The notes under the pieces are model-generated. The model was given only the letters and a program-made list of their open reading frames with translations, was not told the origin of the DNA and made no database searches. Below are positions 6,206 through 13,524 of a DNA stretch of 17,329 bases, one piece after another. Made by a program: the position numbers and the translations under genes. Position 1 is the stretch's first letter; each line of letters opens with the position of its first letter. The stretch comes from Candidatus Krumholzibacteriota bacterium (GTDB lineage: Bacteria > Krumholzibacteriota > Krumholzibacteriia > Krumholzibacteriales > Krumholzibacteriaceae): positions 1 to 17,329 of the forward strand of contig JAUWMD010000022.1 of assembly GCA_030613345.1 (NCBI GenBank). The letters run 5' to 3'.

Positions 6206-8449
6206 TTAAAAGAACGTCCCGAAGGTGAAATGGGGCTCCCACGCCGGGCCGCCGATCCTGTCCAGTCCGTATCCGTAGTCAAATCCGAGATTGCCCATGC
6301 CGGGCATCTCGATTCTGATGCCCACCCCCAGCCCCCGTCTCATGTTGTAGATGTTCGCCTCAGTCATCGAGTTCCACGTGTTTCCGACATCGTAGAACAC
6401 GAGGCCCCAGATCATCTGCGAGAAGGGGAAGACGAGCTCCTGTGTGATCTTGGTCATAAACGTTCCACCGACGAACGGATCGTTCCCCACGGGCACGATC
6501 ATGTAGAAATCGTATCCCCTCAGAGCGAACCGCCTGTTTCCACCGAGCCGGTACTTCTCGTAATCCTCCACTTTCGAGCCGCCGTAGCCGTTGATGCCGG
6601 CGCCGTCGAGGGCCAGGTGGAAAGTCAGTTTCCAGAAGAGGAGTTTGAACCAGGAGATCGACGCGCTGTTTCTTATGAACTGTACGTTGCCCCCGAAAAT
6701 CCCGCCGGCCAGCTCTGTATTCCAGGTAATGACCGAACCCCTTGTCGGGTGGAAAGGACTGTCGGTCGAGTTCCTCACGATGCTCAGGGTCACGGTGCTT
6801 TTATCCAGCGAGCCGATACTTCTCAGCGATCCGTTTTCCGGGTAGGACTCGTCGAAATCGGATAGGTCCACCTTCTCGAACCTGTACCCGAGAAAGAACC
6901 TCGTATAGTCGAGCATCGGGAGCTGGCGCCCGCCGCGTATCGAGAATCCGGTCCTCGTATCCTTGTAGTACTGCTGGCTTACCCTGTCCTGCACCCAGTC
7001 GAACACGCTGAGCGTCATGGACCATTTCGTGTCGAAAAAATACGGCTCGGTGTAACGGATGTTGAGGTTCTTGCGGTACCTGCCGAACTCCCAGTCAAAC
7101 CCGATCGTCTTTCCGCGGCCGAGGAAGTTGTTCTCCTGCATGCCCAGGAAACCGGTCAGCCTGTTGAGCTGCGAGAATCCGAAACCGGCCCTGAAGCTCC
7201 CCGTCTGCTTCTCCTCGACGTCGATCAGCAGGTTGATGTCGCCCTCGTCGCCGACCGGTTCGGTGTCTATCTTCGGCGGACCGGCGAAATACCCCAGCTG
7301 GAATACCTCGCGAATGCTGCGCTGGACGTCCTGCAGGATGAACCTGTCGCCCGGATAGACTTCGAGCTCGCGGCGTATGACGTTCTCGAAGGTCTTCGTG
7401 TTCCCCGTGATCTTGATCTCGTGTATCGAGGCGGGCTGGTTCTCGACGATCTCGAGATCGAGGTCGATCATCCTCCGCCGTTTCGTCTGAGTGGGAATGA
7501 CGCGGCTCCAGATGTAGCCGTTCTCCCAGTAAATCGAGTTGATGCCCATGTTGGTCATCTCCATGGCCTGTATGGAGAAGGGCTCGCCCTCGACGAGCAT
7601 GATCAGATCTTCTATCTCCTCGTCCTTAACCTCCTCGTTTCCGTCCCAGGTGATGTTGCCGACATAGTATCGGTTCCCCTCGTGGATCCTTATGTAGATG
7701 TCGACCTGACGGCCATCCCGAACCGTCTCGATATGATCGACCGTTACCGTGGCGTCGAGAAAGCCTTCATCGCGGTAGAGGAGAAGGATCTTTTCGAGGT
7801 CCTCCTCGAGCACCTTGGGCTTGTAGTCCCCTCCTCTGAACCACGAGTCGGGCTTGCTCTCGAACAGGCCGAGGATGTCCTTCGAACTGAACGCCCCGTT
7901 CCCGAGGATGTCGATGTGGCGGATCTTGACCTTCTTGCCCTCGTCGATCCTGTATGTCACGTAGATCTTGTGTTCTTCTCTGGAAGGGACCCTGTCGACC
8001 TCTATTCTCGCCCCGTTGTATCCTTTCTCGGCATAGAGATCCCTTATGGCGGTGATGTCCCTCGTTATCATCGCCGGGCGGGCGAAATACCCCTCGCGGG
8101 TGGAGATCTTGGCTCTTATGTCGCTTTCCTTTATCTTGCGGTTCCCCTCCACGACCACTGATTTGACCCTCGGGTATTCCTTTACGACGATCGTCAGTAC
8201 GGCCTTCCCACCCTCCTCCGAGTAGTACGCCTGTACGTCGGCGAAGTCCTTCGTCCTCACCAGCCGCTTGATCCCCTGGGAGATCTTGTCCGTTACGAAT
8301 ATGTCTCCGGCCTTCACGCCGAGGATCGACTGGATCTTGACATCGGTCACGAACACGTTCCCCTCGACATCGACCCTGCCGCCCTCGATCGAGAGGGCCT
8401 GCGAGGAGGCCGCGAGTATGATAAGCATTGCAGTTAAAAGCGCTTTCAT
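6206..8449 (-). CDS. bamA: Outer membrane protein assembly factor BamA (Omp85 family)
   Basis: BamA is the central outer-membrane channel that folds and inserts beta-barrel proteins. The 747-residue product (E. coli 810) has a signal peptide (1-20, ending SSQALS), five POTRA domains at about 21-92, 94-169, 172-258, 261-337 and 341-413, and a beta-barrel from about 418 to the end. Visible hallmarks are DSPFHPTRG (563-571), RLGGNRRFALRGYDF (634-648), whose LRGY corresponds to the VRGF/Y loop-6 motif, and a C-terminal strand ending in aromatic residues (FTFGTFF). The ATG at 8449 is preceded by ATAGGAAACG. It is the first gene after the terminator of the right-hand unit and has its own candidate promoter. 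Its 71-base gap to ompH contains nothing evident beyond the ompH ribosome site. Confidence 0.96.
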   Translation of the reverse strand: MKALLTAMLIILAASSQALSIEGGRVDVEGNVFVTDVKIQSILGVKAGDIFVTDKISQGIKRLVRTKDFADVQAYYSEEGGKAVLTIVVKEYPRVKSVVVEGNRKIKESDIRAKISTREGYFARPAMITRDITAIRDLYAEKGYNGARIEVDRVPSREEHKIYVTYRIDEGKKVKIRHIDILGNGAFSSKDILGLFESKPDSWFRGGDYKPKVLEEDLEKILLLYRDEGFLDATVTVDHIETVRDGRQVDIYIRIHEGNRYYVGNITWDGNEEVKDEEIEDLIMLVEGEPFSIQAMEMTNMGINSIYWENGYIWSRVIPTQTKRRRMIDLDLEIVENQPASIHEIKITGNTKTFENVIRRELEVYPGDRFILQDVQRSIREVFQLGYFAGPPKIDTEPVGDEGDINLLIDVEEKQTGSFRAGFGFSQLNRLTGFLGMQENNFLGRGKTIGFDWEFGRYRKNLNIRYTEPYFFDTKWSMTLSVFDWVQDRVSQQYYKDTRTGFSIRGGRQLPMLDYTRFFLGYRFEKVDLSDFDESYPENGSLRSIGSLDKSTVTLSIVRNSTDSPFHPTRGSVITWNTELAGGIFGGNVQFIRNSASISWFKLLFWKLTFHLALDGAGINGYGGSKVEDYEKYRLGGNRRFALRGYDFYMIVPVGNDPFVGGTFMTKITQELVFPFSQMIWGLVFYDVGNTWNSMTEANIYNMRRGLGVGIRIEMPGMGNLGFDYGYGLDRIGGPAWEPHFTFGTFF

Positions 8450-8486
8450 CGTTTCCTATCCACTGATCCCGGTCAGAATCCGGTGA

Positions 8487-8515
8487 ATGCTAGCACAGCC
8501 CCTCACGGCCTGCAA
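8487..8515 (-). promoter_or_regulatory. Candidate extended -10 promoter for bamA
   Basis: On the minus strand TTGCAG (8510-8515) is separated by 17 bases from TAGCAT (8487-8492). The -10 is directly preceded by TGC, which gives an extended -10 (TGn). Initiation would fall near 8480, about 30 bases before the bamA ATG. Matches to consensus are modest (three of six and four of six). The location right after the upstream terminator is the main support. Confidence 0.4.
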
Positions 8516-8624
8516 AGATAAAAGAACAGCCGGTAAGAAGGCGGGCCACGCCCCCGCCGTGCTCAGGGGCCAATAGAAGATATGACGCCCGGGCCACAGG
8601 GGAAAGCCCGTTTCTCCGGCTTTC

Positions 8625-8653
8625 AAAAGGCCCCGGGATTCCTTCCCGGGGCC
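8625..8653 (-). terminator. Rho-independent terminator after clpC
   Basis: On the minus strand a perfect 10-base-pair stem (arms TCCCGGGGCC and GGCCCCGGGA, at 8629-8638 and 8644-8653) with a 5-base loop is followed by TTTTG. It begins about 58 bases after the clpC stop. The stem is very stable, but the U-tract is short (four), so termination may be incomplete. Confidence 0.7.
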
Positions 8654-8710
8654 CATATTCTTCTACGTTTGAGGGAGTATGCGGTTCCAGCTATTCTCGC
8701 TCGGGGCGGT

Positions 8711-11179
8711 CTATTCCACCTTGCACGAATCGACCTTCTTCTTGTCCGCTATGAAAATAAGACAGTCCGAAGAGGAATCCGCTGTGATCTTCAGGGTATC
8801 GTTCCTGTTTATCTCCCCGCCCAGCATCTTCTCGCTCAGCGGGTCCTCGAGCAGCTTCTGGATCGCCCTCTTGAGCGGCCTCGCACCGAGGGCCGGATCG
8901 TAACCCCTGCCGATTATGAATTCCTTGGCTTCCTCGGTGATCTCGAAATCGAGGTTCATCGTCTTGAGCCTGCCGTAGAGGTCCTTCAGAAGGATCTCGA
9001 TGATCTCCATCAGATCGCTGCGGTCGAGCTGCCTGAAGACGATCATCTCGTCGATCCTGTTGATGAATTCCGGGTTGAATATCTGCTTTGTCGCTTCCAT
9101 GATCTTGTTCTTCATGTAGTCGTAACCGGCATCGGTGCCTCCGTCCCCGGAGACAAACCCCATACCCTTCTTTCCCTTCACTTCCTTGGCGCCGACGTTC
9201 GAGGTCATGATGAGGACCGTGTTCCTGAAATCGACCCTGCGGCCGAACGAATCGGTCAGGCTGCCCTCCTCGAGGATCTGCAGGAGGAGGTTGAAGATAT
9301 CGGGATGCGCCTTCTCTATCTCGTCAAGAAGCACTACGGAGTATGGCTTGCGCCTTACCTTCTCGGTGAGCTGCCCGCCCTCCTCATAGCCGACGTATCC
9401 CGGAGGAGCGCCGATAAGCCTCGAGATAGCGAACTTCTCCATGTACTCCGACATGTCTATCTGGATGAGGGCGTCCTCGCTTTCGAACAGTGTGGCCGAC
9501 AGCGTCCTGGCGAGCTCGGTCTTGCCGACGCCCGTCGGACCGAGAAAGACGAACGACCCTATAGGCCTCCGCGGATCGCGCAGGCCGGCCCTGTTGCGCC
9601 TTACGGCCCTGGCGACCGCTCTAAGCGCCGGCTCCTGGCCGATGACCCTCTTGCGCAGCTCATCCTCGAGGCAGAGGAGCTTGACCGTTTCCTCCTCCTC
9701 GACGTCGGCGACGGGAATGCCGGTCATGTCTGAGATCACGTTGGCAACGTCCTTCGCCGTGACAACCGATTCTCTCTCCTGCCTCGACTCGGCCCATTCC
9801 CTGTGCCTCTCCTTCAGCGCGGCGCGCAGCTCCTTCTCGCGGTCCCTGAATGAGGCTGCCTTCTCGAACTCCTGCGCCTGTATCGAGGACTCTTTCTCCT
9901 TGGAGATATCCTCGATCTGCTTCTCCATCTCCCTTAGTTCCTCCGGGATCGTGGTCACCGAGAGTCTCGCCCTCGCACCGGCCTCGTCTATGACATCGAT
10001 CGCCTTGTCGGGCAGGAAGCGCCCCTGTACATACCGCTGGCTGAGATGCACGGCCTGCTCGATCGCGTCGTCGGTAAATTTCGTCCTGTGATGGGCTTCG
10101 TACTTGTCGCGCAGCCCGAGGATGATCAGGATCGTCTCGTCCTCGGAGGGCGGATTGATCATGATCGACTGGAACCTTCGTTCGAGTGCGCCGTCTTTCT
10201 CGATGTGCTTGCGGTACTCGTCGAGCGTAGTCGCCCCGACGCACTGTATCTCGCCCCTCGAGAGAGCCGGTTTGAGCATATTCGAGGCGTCTATCGCCCC
10301 CTCCGCTCCTCCGGCGCCAACGATCGTGTGTTTCTCGTCGATGAAGATTATTATCTGTTCGTTTTCGTGGATCTCGGCGATGATGTTCTTAAGACGTTCC
10401 TCGAACTGCCCCCTGTATTTGGTTCCTGCTACAACAGATGCTAAATCGAGCGTTGTTATCCTCTTGTCCTTGAGAAGCTCGGGCACCTTGTTGGCGATGA
10501 TCTTCTGGGCAAGGCCCTCGATGATGGCGGTCTTACCCACGCCCGGCTCTCCTATGAGCACGGGGTTGTTCTTTTTTCTCCTGCAGAGTATCTGGATTAT
10601 CCTGCCGATCTCCTTGTCCCTGCCTATGATCGGATCGAGCTTATTGTCCCTGGCCAGCTGCGTGAGGTCCCGTCCGAACTGATCCAGGGTCGGCGTCTCG
10701 CTCTTCGCCTGCTTTACCCGGTCGGAGCCGCGTACGGCGCCGCTCCGGTGGATCATCTTCATGATCTCCTCGCGGACCCTCTTGCGGTCGACGCCCAGCT
10801 CAAGCAGCACGCGCGCCGCGACTCCCTCGCCTTCCCGGATCAGCCCGAGAAGAAGGTGTTCGGTGCCGACGTAGCTGTGCCCGAGGAGCCTTGCCTCCTC
10901 TATCGAGAGCTCGAGCACCCGCTTTCCCCTCGGCGTCAGCGGCACCTCGCCCAGCGTCAGCGTATCGCCGCTCGGCCGGACGATGTTCTCTATCGCCTGC
11001 TGTATCTGGTCGAGGTCGAGATCAAGTTTCTGCAGCACCCGCGCGGCGATTCCCTCCCCCTCGCGCACTATGCCGAGCAGAAGGTGTTCCGTGCCTATAT
11101 AATCGTGCTGCAGCCTGTTCGCCTCGTCACGCGCGAGGTATATGACCTTTCTGACCCGCTCTGTGAACTTGTCGTTCAT
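8711..11179 (-). CDS. clpC: ATP-dependent Clp protease ATP-binding subunit ClpC
   Basis: ClpC is a Hsp100 AAA+ unfoldase that feeds proteins to ClpP. The 822 residues show two Clp-N repeats (about 5-70 and 80-145), AAA domain 1 with Walker A GEPGVGKT (210-217) and Walker B IIFIDE (277-282), a UVR-containing middle domain (about 415-470), AAA domain 2 with Walker A GPTGVGKT (547-554) and Walker B VVLLDE (615-620), and sensor-2 GARP (765-768). MGF (673-675) fits the ClpP-docking tripeptide. Each Clp-N repeat keeps GTEHLLLG (E31, E107), matching the Glu residues that bind phosphoarginine in Bacillus ClpC. Lys283 replaces the usual Leu in DELHT. Context directly after mcsA-mcsB supports ClpC rather than ClpA, ClpB or ClpE. 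No clpP is present here. Confidence 0.96.
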   Translation of the reverse strand: MNDKFTERVRKVIYLARDEANRLQHDYIGTEHLLLGIVREGEGIAARVLQKLDLDLDQIQQAIENIVRPSGDTLTLGEVPLTPRGKRVLELSIEEARLLGHSYVGTEHLLLGLIREGEGVAARVLLELGVDRKRVREEIMKMIHRSGAVRGSDRVKQAKSETPTLDQFGRDLTQLARDNKLDPIIGRDKEIGRIIQILCRRKKNNPVLIGEPGVGKTAIIEGLAQKIIANKVPELLKDKRITTLDLASVVAGTKYRGQFEERLKNIIAEIHENEQIIIFIDEKHTIVGAGGAEGAIDASNMLKPALSRGEIQCVGATTLDEYRKHIEKDGALERRFQSIMINPPSEDETILIILGLRDKYEAHHRTKFTDDAIEQAVHLSQRYVQGRFLPDKAIDVIDEAGARARLSVTTIPEELREMEKQIEDISKEKESSIQAQEFEKAASFRDREKELRAALKERHREWAESRQERESVVTAKDVANVISDMTGIPVADVEEEETVKLLCLEDELRKRVIGQEPALRAVARAVRRNRAGLRDPRRPIGSFVFLGPTGVGKTELARTLSATLFESEDALIQIDMSEYMEKFAISRLIGAPPGYVGYEEGGQLTEKVRRKPYSVVLLDEIEKAHPDIFNLLLQILEEGSLTDSFGRRVDFRNTVLIMTSNVGAKEVKGKKGMGFVSGDGGTDAGYDYMKNKIMEATKQIFNPEFINRIDEMIVFRQLDRSDLMEIIEILLKDLYGRLKTMNLDFEITEEAKEFIIGRGYDPALGARPLKRAIQKLLEDPLSEKMLGGEINRNDTLKITADSSSDCLIFIADKKKVDSCKVE

Positions 11180-11218
11180 GTGCCCCGGTCTTCCTTTCCC
11201 CAGGCAGACCCGGCGCCG

Positions 11219-12259
11219 TCAGGACGCCTTCAGCCTCGACCTGATGTAATCAGCCCTGCTCCTGTCCCTCTCGTCCGGTCCCATAACCTTTTCATAGAGC
11301 ATCTGGAGATGCATCGGCTGGATCATAATCAGCATCTCGTTGAGATCGGACAACCCCGTGTCGGTGACGACCCCGAGGCCGACGCCGAGACGGACTGCCG
11401 ATATGAGCTCCATGGCTTCCCTGGAATCGAGTATCCTCGCGTTCCTCAGGATGCCGTAGGCCCTCCATATCTTATCTTCGAGCAAACTCCGTGCCTCTTT
11501 GAGAAGGGTTTCACGAGCTTTCTTCTCAAATTCAAGCACTTTTCGTATATGTGAATCCATGTTCTTTACTGTATCTGATTCGGACAGTCCGAGGGTGATC
11601 GAGTTCGATATCTGGAAGAAATTACCCACCATCTCGCTTCCTTCCCCATAACTACCTCTTACACTTAATCTTACGTGTCTGAGGCCGTCCGAGACCTGCC
11701 TGATGTCGCCGTTGTGGACCAGTCCCGGCAGGTGGACCATCGCCGAGACCCGCAGCCCGGTCCCGACATTGGTAGCGCATGCGGTGAGATATCCGAACCG
11801 GTCGGAAAAGGCAAATTCGAGGCATCCGTCGAGCTCGTCGTCGAGACGGCTCACCCGATCGAACGCCTCTCTCAGCGCCAGTCCCGGCTCGAAAGACTGG
11901 AGCCTGAGATGATCCTCCTCGTTTACCATAACGCTGAGTCTCTCGCCCCCTGCGACCATCAGGCCGCGGTTGGTGAATCTCCTCACCATATCCTGCGATA
12001 TAAGCCTTCTCTCCGCGAGGATCATGCGCTCCGGCTCGGTCGTATCGTTCATGTCGAGAAATATCGAGTCTTTCATCGAGGGGGCAAGCATGAGCGCATC
12101 CCTTGCCTGGTCGCGGACCGACTCGAGCTCGGATGCCTCCGCGCAGTGAGTAAACGTCCTTCCATCGATGTTGCGGGCCAGCCTCACCCGTGAGGCAAAG
12201 ACGAGCTCGCTCTCCTCGCCTCCCTCGGCAAGCCAGGATGCGGGCTTCTTTAGAAGCAT
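11219..12259 (-). CDS. mcsB: Protein arginine kinase McsB
   Basis: McsB is related to ATP:guanido phosphotransferases (creatine/arginine kinases) and phosphorylates arginine side chains in proteins, marking them for ClpC-ClpP. In the 346-residue product I see ASRVRLARN (22-30), VNEEDHLRLQ (112-121), the catalytic-loop Cys161 in TACATNVGTGLR (159-170), GSYGEGSE and GNFFQISN (202-219), and RDRSRA (331-336), which matches the RDXXRA phosphoarginine-binding motif specific to McsB and absent from small-molecule guanidino kinases. The frame extends much further upstream through mcsA, but that part is unlike the family. I use the ATG at 12259. A TTG at 12280, overlapping the mcsA stop, would add seven residues and match the family length slightly better. 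It ends 39 bases before clpC. Confidence 0.94.
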   Translation of the reverse strand: MLLKKPASWLAEGGEESELVFASRVRLARNIDGRTFTHCAEASELESVRDQARDALMLAPSMKDSIFLDMNDTTEPERMILAERRLISQDMVRRFTNRGLMVAGGERLSVMVNEEDHLRLQSFEPGLALREAFDRVSRLDDELDGCLEFAFSDRFGYLTACATNVGTGLRVSAMVHLPGLVHNGDIRQVSDGLRHVRLSVRGSYGEGSEMVGNFFQISNSITLGLSESDTVKNMDSHIRKVLEFEKKARETLLKEARSLLEDKIWRAYGILRNARILDSREAMELISAVRLGVGLGVVTDTGLSDLNEMLIMIQPMHLQMLYEKVMGPDERDRSRADYIRSRLKAS

Positions 12260-12276
12260 CTGCAGCTGCTTCTGTT

Positions 12277-12780
12277 TCAACGCTTTTCCATCCCCTTCTT
12301 CAGATCGGCGACCTCGTCCCTGAGCAGGGCGGCCCTCTCGTAGTTCTCCAGCTCTACGGAGACCCTCAACTCGTCCTCGAGGGCGCGTATCCGGCGTCTC
12401 GCGTGGACCTTCTCGGTGCAGTACCTGCGCGGAGACTTGCCGAGGTGCCTGGCATTCCCGTGTATTCTCTTCAGGACCTTTGCAATATCCTCCCCGAATG
12501 AATCGTAGCATTTCGAGCATCCCAGGCCAGCGGACTTGCTGAATGCCGCGTACGTCCTCCCGCAGTGTTCGCAGATCATTCTCGTCCCTGCCTTCTCCGG
12601 CAGGGCGCTGCTGACCAGTCCGGCGAGGAGGTCGGTCTTCTCGAAATTGCTCCTCCTGAGATAGTCGAAACCCTTTGCCTCGGCGCATGACCGGCATATG
12701 TGGATCTTCACGACGTCGTTTCCATCAACGTTGGTGAAGTGTATGGTCGCGATATTCTTCTTGCAGAACTGGCAGATCAT
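12277..12780 (-). CDS. mcsA: McsA, zinc-finger and UVR-motif activator of McsB
   Basis: McsA is the cofactor that stimulates the arginine kinase McsB and helps deliver substrates to ClpC. The 167-residue product has four CXXC pairs (C3/C6, C29/C32, C70/C73, C88/C91), consistent with two zinc sites, and a C-terminal UVR motif (about 130-165, with LENYERAALLRDEVADLKK at 144-162) like that in UvrB/UvrC and the ClpC middle domain. Length and architecture fit McsA of Firmicutes. The gene starts four bases after the lolD-like stop and leads directly into mcsB, so it is very probably cotranscribed with both. In Firmicutes the repressor gene ctsR usually comes first, but here an ABC transporter gene takes that place. 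Confidence 0.92.
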   Translation of the reverse strand: MICQFCKKNIATIHFTNVDGNDVVKIHICRSCAEAKGFDYLRRSNFEKTDLLAGLVSSALPEKAGTRMICEHCGRTYAAFSKSAGLGCSKCYDSFGEDIAKVLKRIHGNARHLGKSPRRYCTEKVHARRRIRALEDELRVSVELENYERAALLRDEVADLKKGMEKR

Positions 12781-12784
12781 ATCT

Positions 12785-13465
12785 TCATCTTTCCACCGGC
12801 CGGAGCTTGCCTCCCTCCAGCACGAAGCAGCGGTCGGCCTTCTCGAAAAGCTCCCTCTTGTGCGTCACCACTACGAACATCTGGTTCTTCGACCGGCTCA
12901 GCTCGAGCATCAGGTCATGAAGAATGTCGCTGTTGGCCTCGTCGAGATTTCCGGACGGTTCGTCGGCGAGTATGATCGCCGGATCGTTCATCAGAGCCCT
13001 GGCCACCGCGACCCTCTGCTGCTCTCCGCCCGACAGCTCGGCGGGCCTGTGCGTGAGCCTCTCGGCGAGGCCGACCTCTTCGAGGAGCCCGGCGGCCCTC
13101 TCCTGTGCGCCGTGGTCGGTGCCGCTCCTGAGGAGGGCCGGCATCATGACGTTCTCGAGGGCGTCGAACTCGGGGAGAAGGTAGTGAAACTGGAAGATGA
13201 ATCCGAGGTCTCTGTTCCTTATCGCGTTGAGTTCCCTGTCTGGTACGACGAACGGGTTTTTCCCGCGGATCAGAACCAGGCCGCTGTCAGGGGTATCGAG
13301 GGTGCCGAGCACATGCAGGAGGGTCGATTTGCCCGCGCCGGATGCACCGAGTATCGCGACGACTTCTCCCCCTTCGGCCTCGAAATCGATCCCCCTGAGG
13401 ACCTCGATATCTCCCTTACGGCTCGTGAAGCTCTTCGTCACATTTTCAGCGCTGAGAATACTCAT
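12785..13465 (-). CDS. lolD: LolD-type ABC transporter ATP-binding protein
   Basis: This 226-residue ATPase belongs to the LolD/MacB/FtsE group. Visible motifs are Walker A GASGAGKST (40-48), Q-loop Q92, signature LSGGEQ (144-149), Walker B ILADEP (165-170), D-loop SGNLD (171-175) and switch His202. Directly upstream is a LolC/E-like permease, so the pair probably extracts lipoproteins from the inner membrane for transfer to LolA. ATPases of this group also serve MacB-like exporters; the permease type favours Lol. The ATG at 13465 follows GGTGAGAGG. It sits 59 bases after the permease and four bases before mcsA. Confidence 0.87.
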   Translation of the reverse strand: MSILSAENVTKSFTSRKGDIEVLRGIDFEAEGGEVVAILGASGAGKSTLLHVLGTLDTPDSGLVLIRGKNPFVVPDRELNAIRNRDLGFIFQFHYLLPEFDALENVMMPALLRSGTDHGAQERAAGLLEEVGLAERLTHRPAELSGGEQQRVAVARALMNDPAIILADEPSGNLDEANSDILHDLMLELSRSKNQMFVVVTHKRELFEKADRCFVLEGGKLRPVER

Positions 13466-13524
13466 GACCTCTCACCTGTCTGAAATATACGGTCTGGCGC
13501 CTCGATGGGCAACCGAGTCATCCG

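Larger units (their letters stand above)
8450..8710. other. Intergenic boundary between the prfB-clpC unit and the bamA-lpx unit
   Basis: This is the largest gap in the window (261 bases). From the clpC side it holds a terminator hairpin (8629-8653), a second small hairpin (arms GAAAGCC/GGCTTTC at 8602-8608 and 8618-8624), a GC-rich stem GGCGGG/CCCGCC (8540-8545, 8553-8558) followed on the minus strand by TTCTT, and a candidate promoter (8487-8515). I see no small gene and no tRNA. Confidence 0.6.

Noticed and set aside
8582..9733. Long plus-strand open frame (383 codons) opposite clpC
   Set aside because: It runs through the terminator and antisense to the conserved second AAA domain of ClpC, and I see no motif of its own. 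Similar shadows at 5178-6170 and 10748-11554 were rejected for the same reason.
12260..12697. Upstream extension of mcsB giving a 492-residue protein
   Set aside because: The extension is the alternative frame of mcsA, which has its own CXXC and UVR motifs. McsB proteins are about 350 residues.
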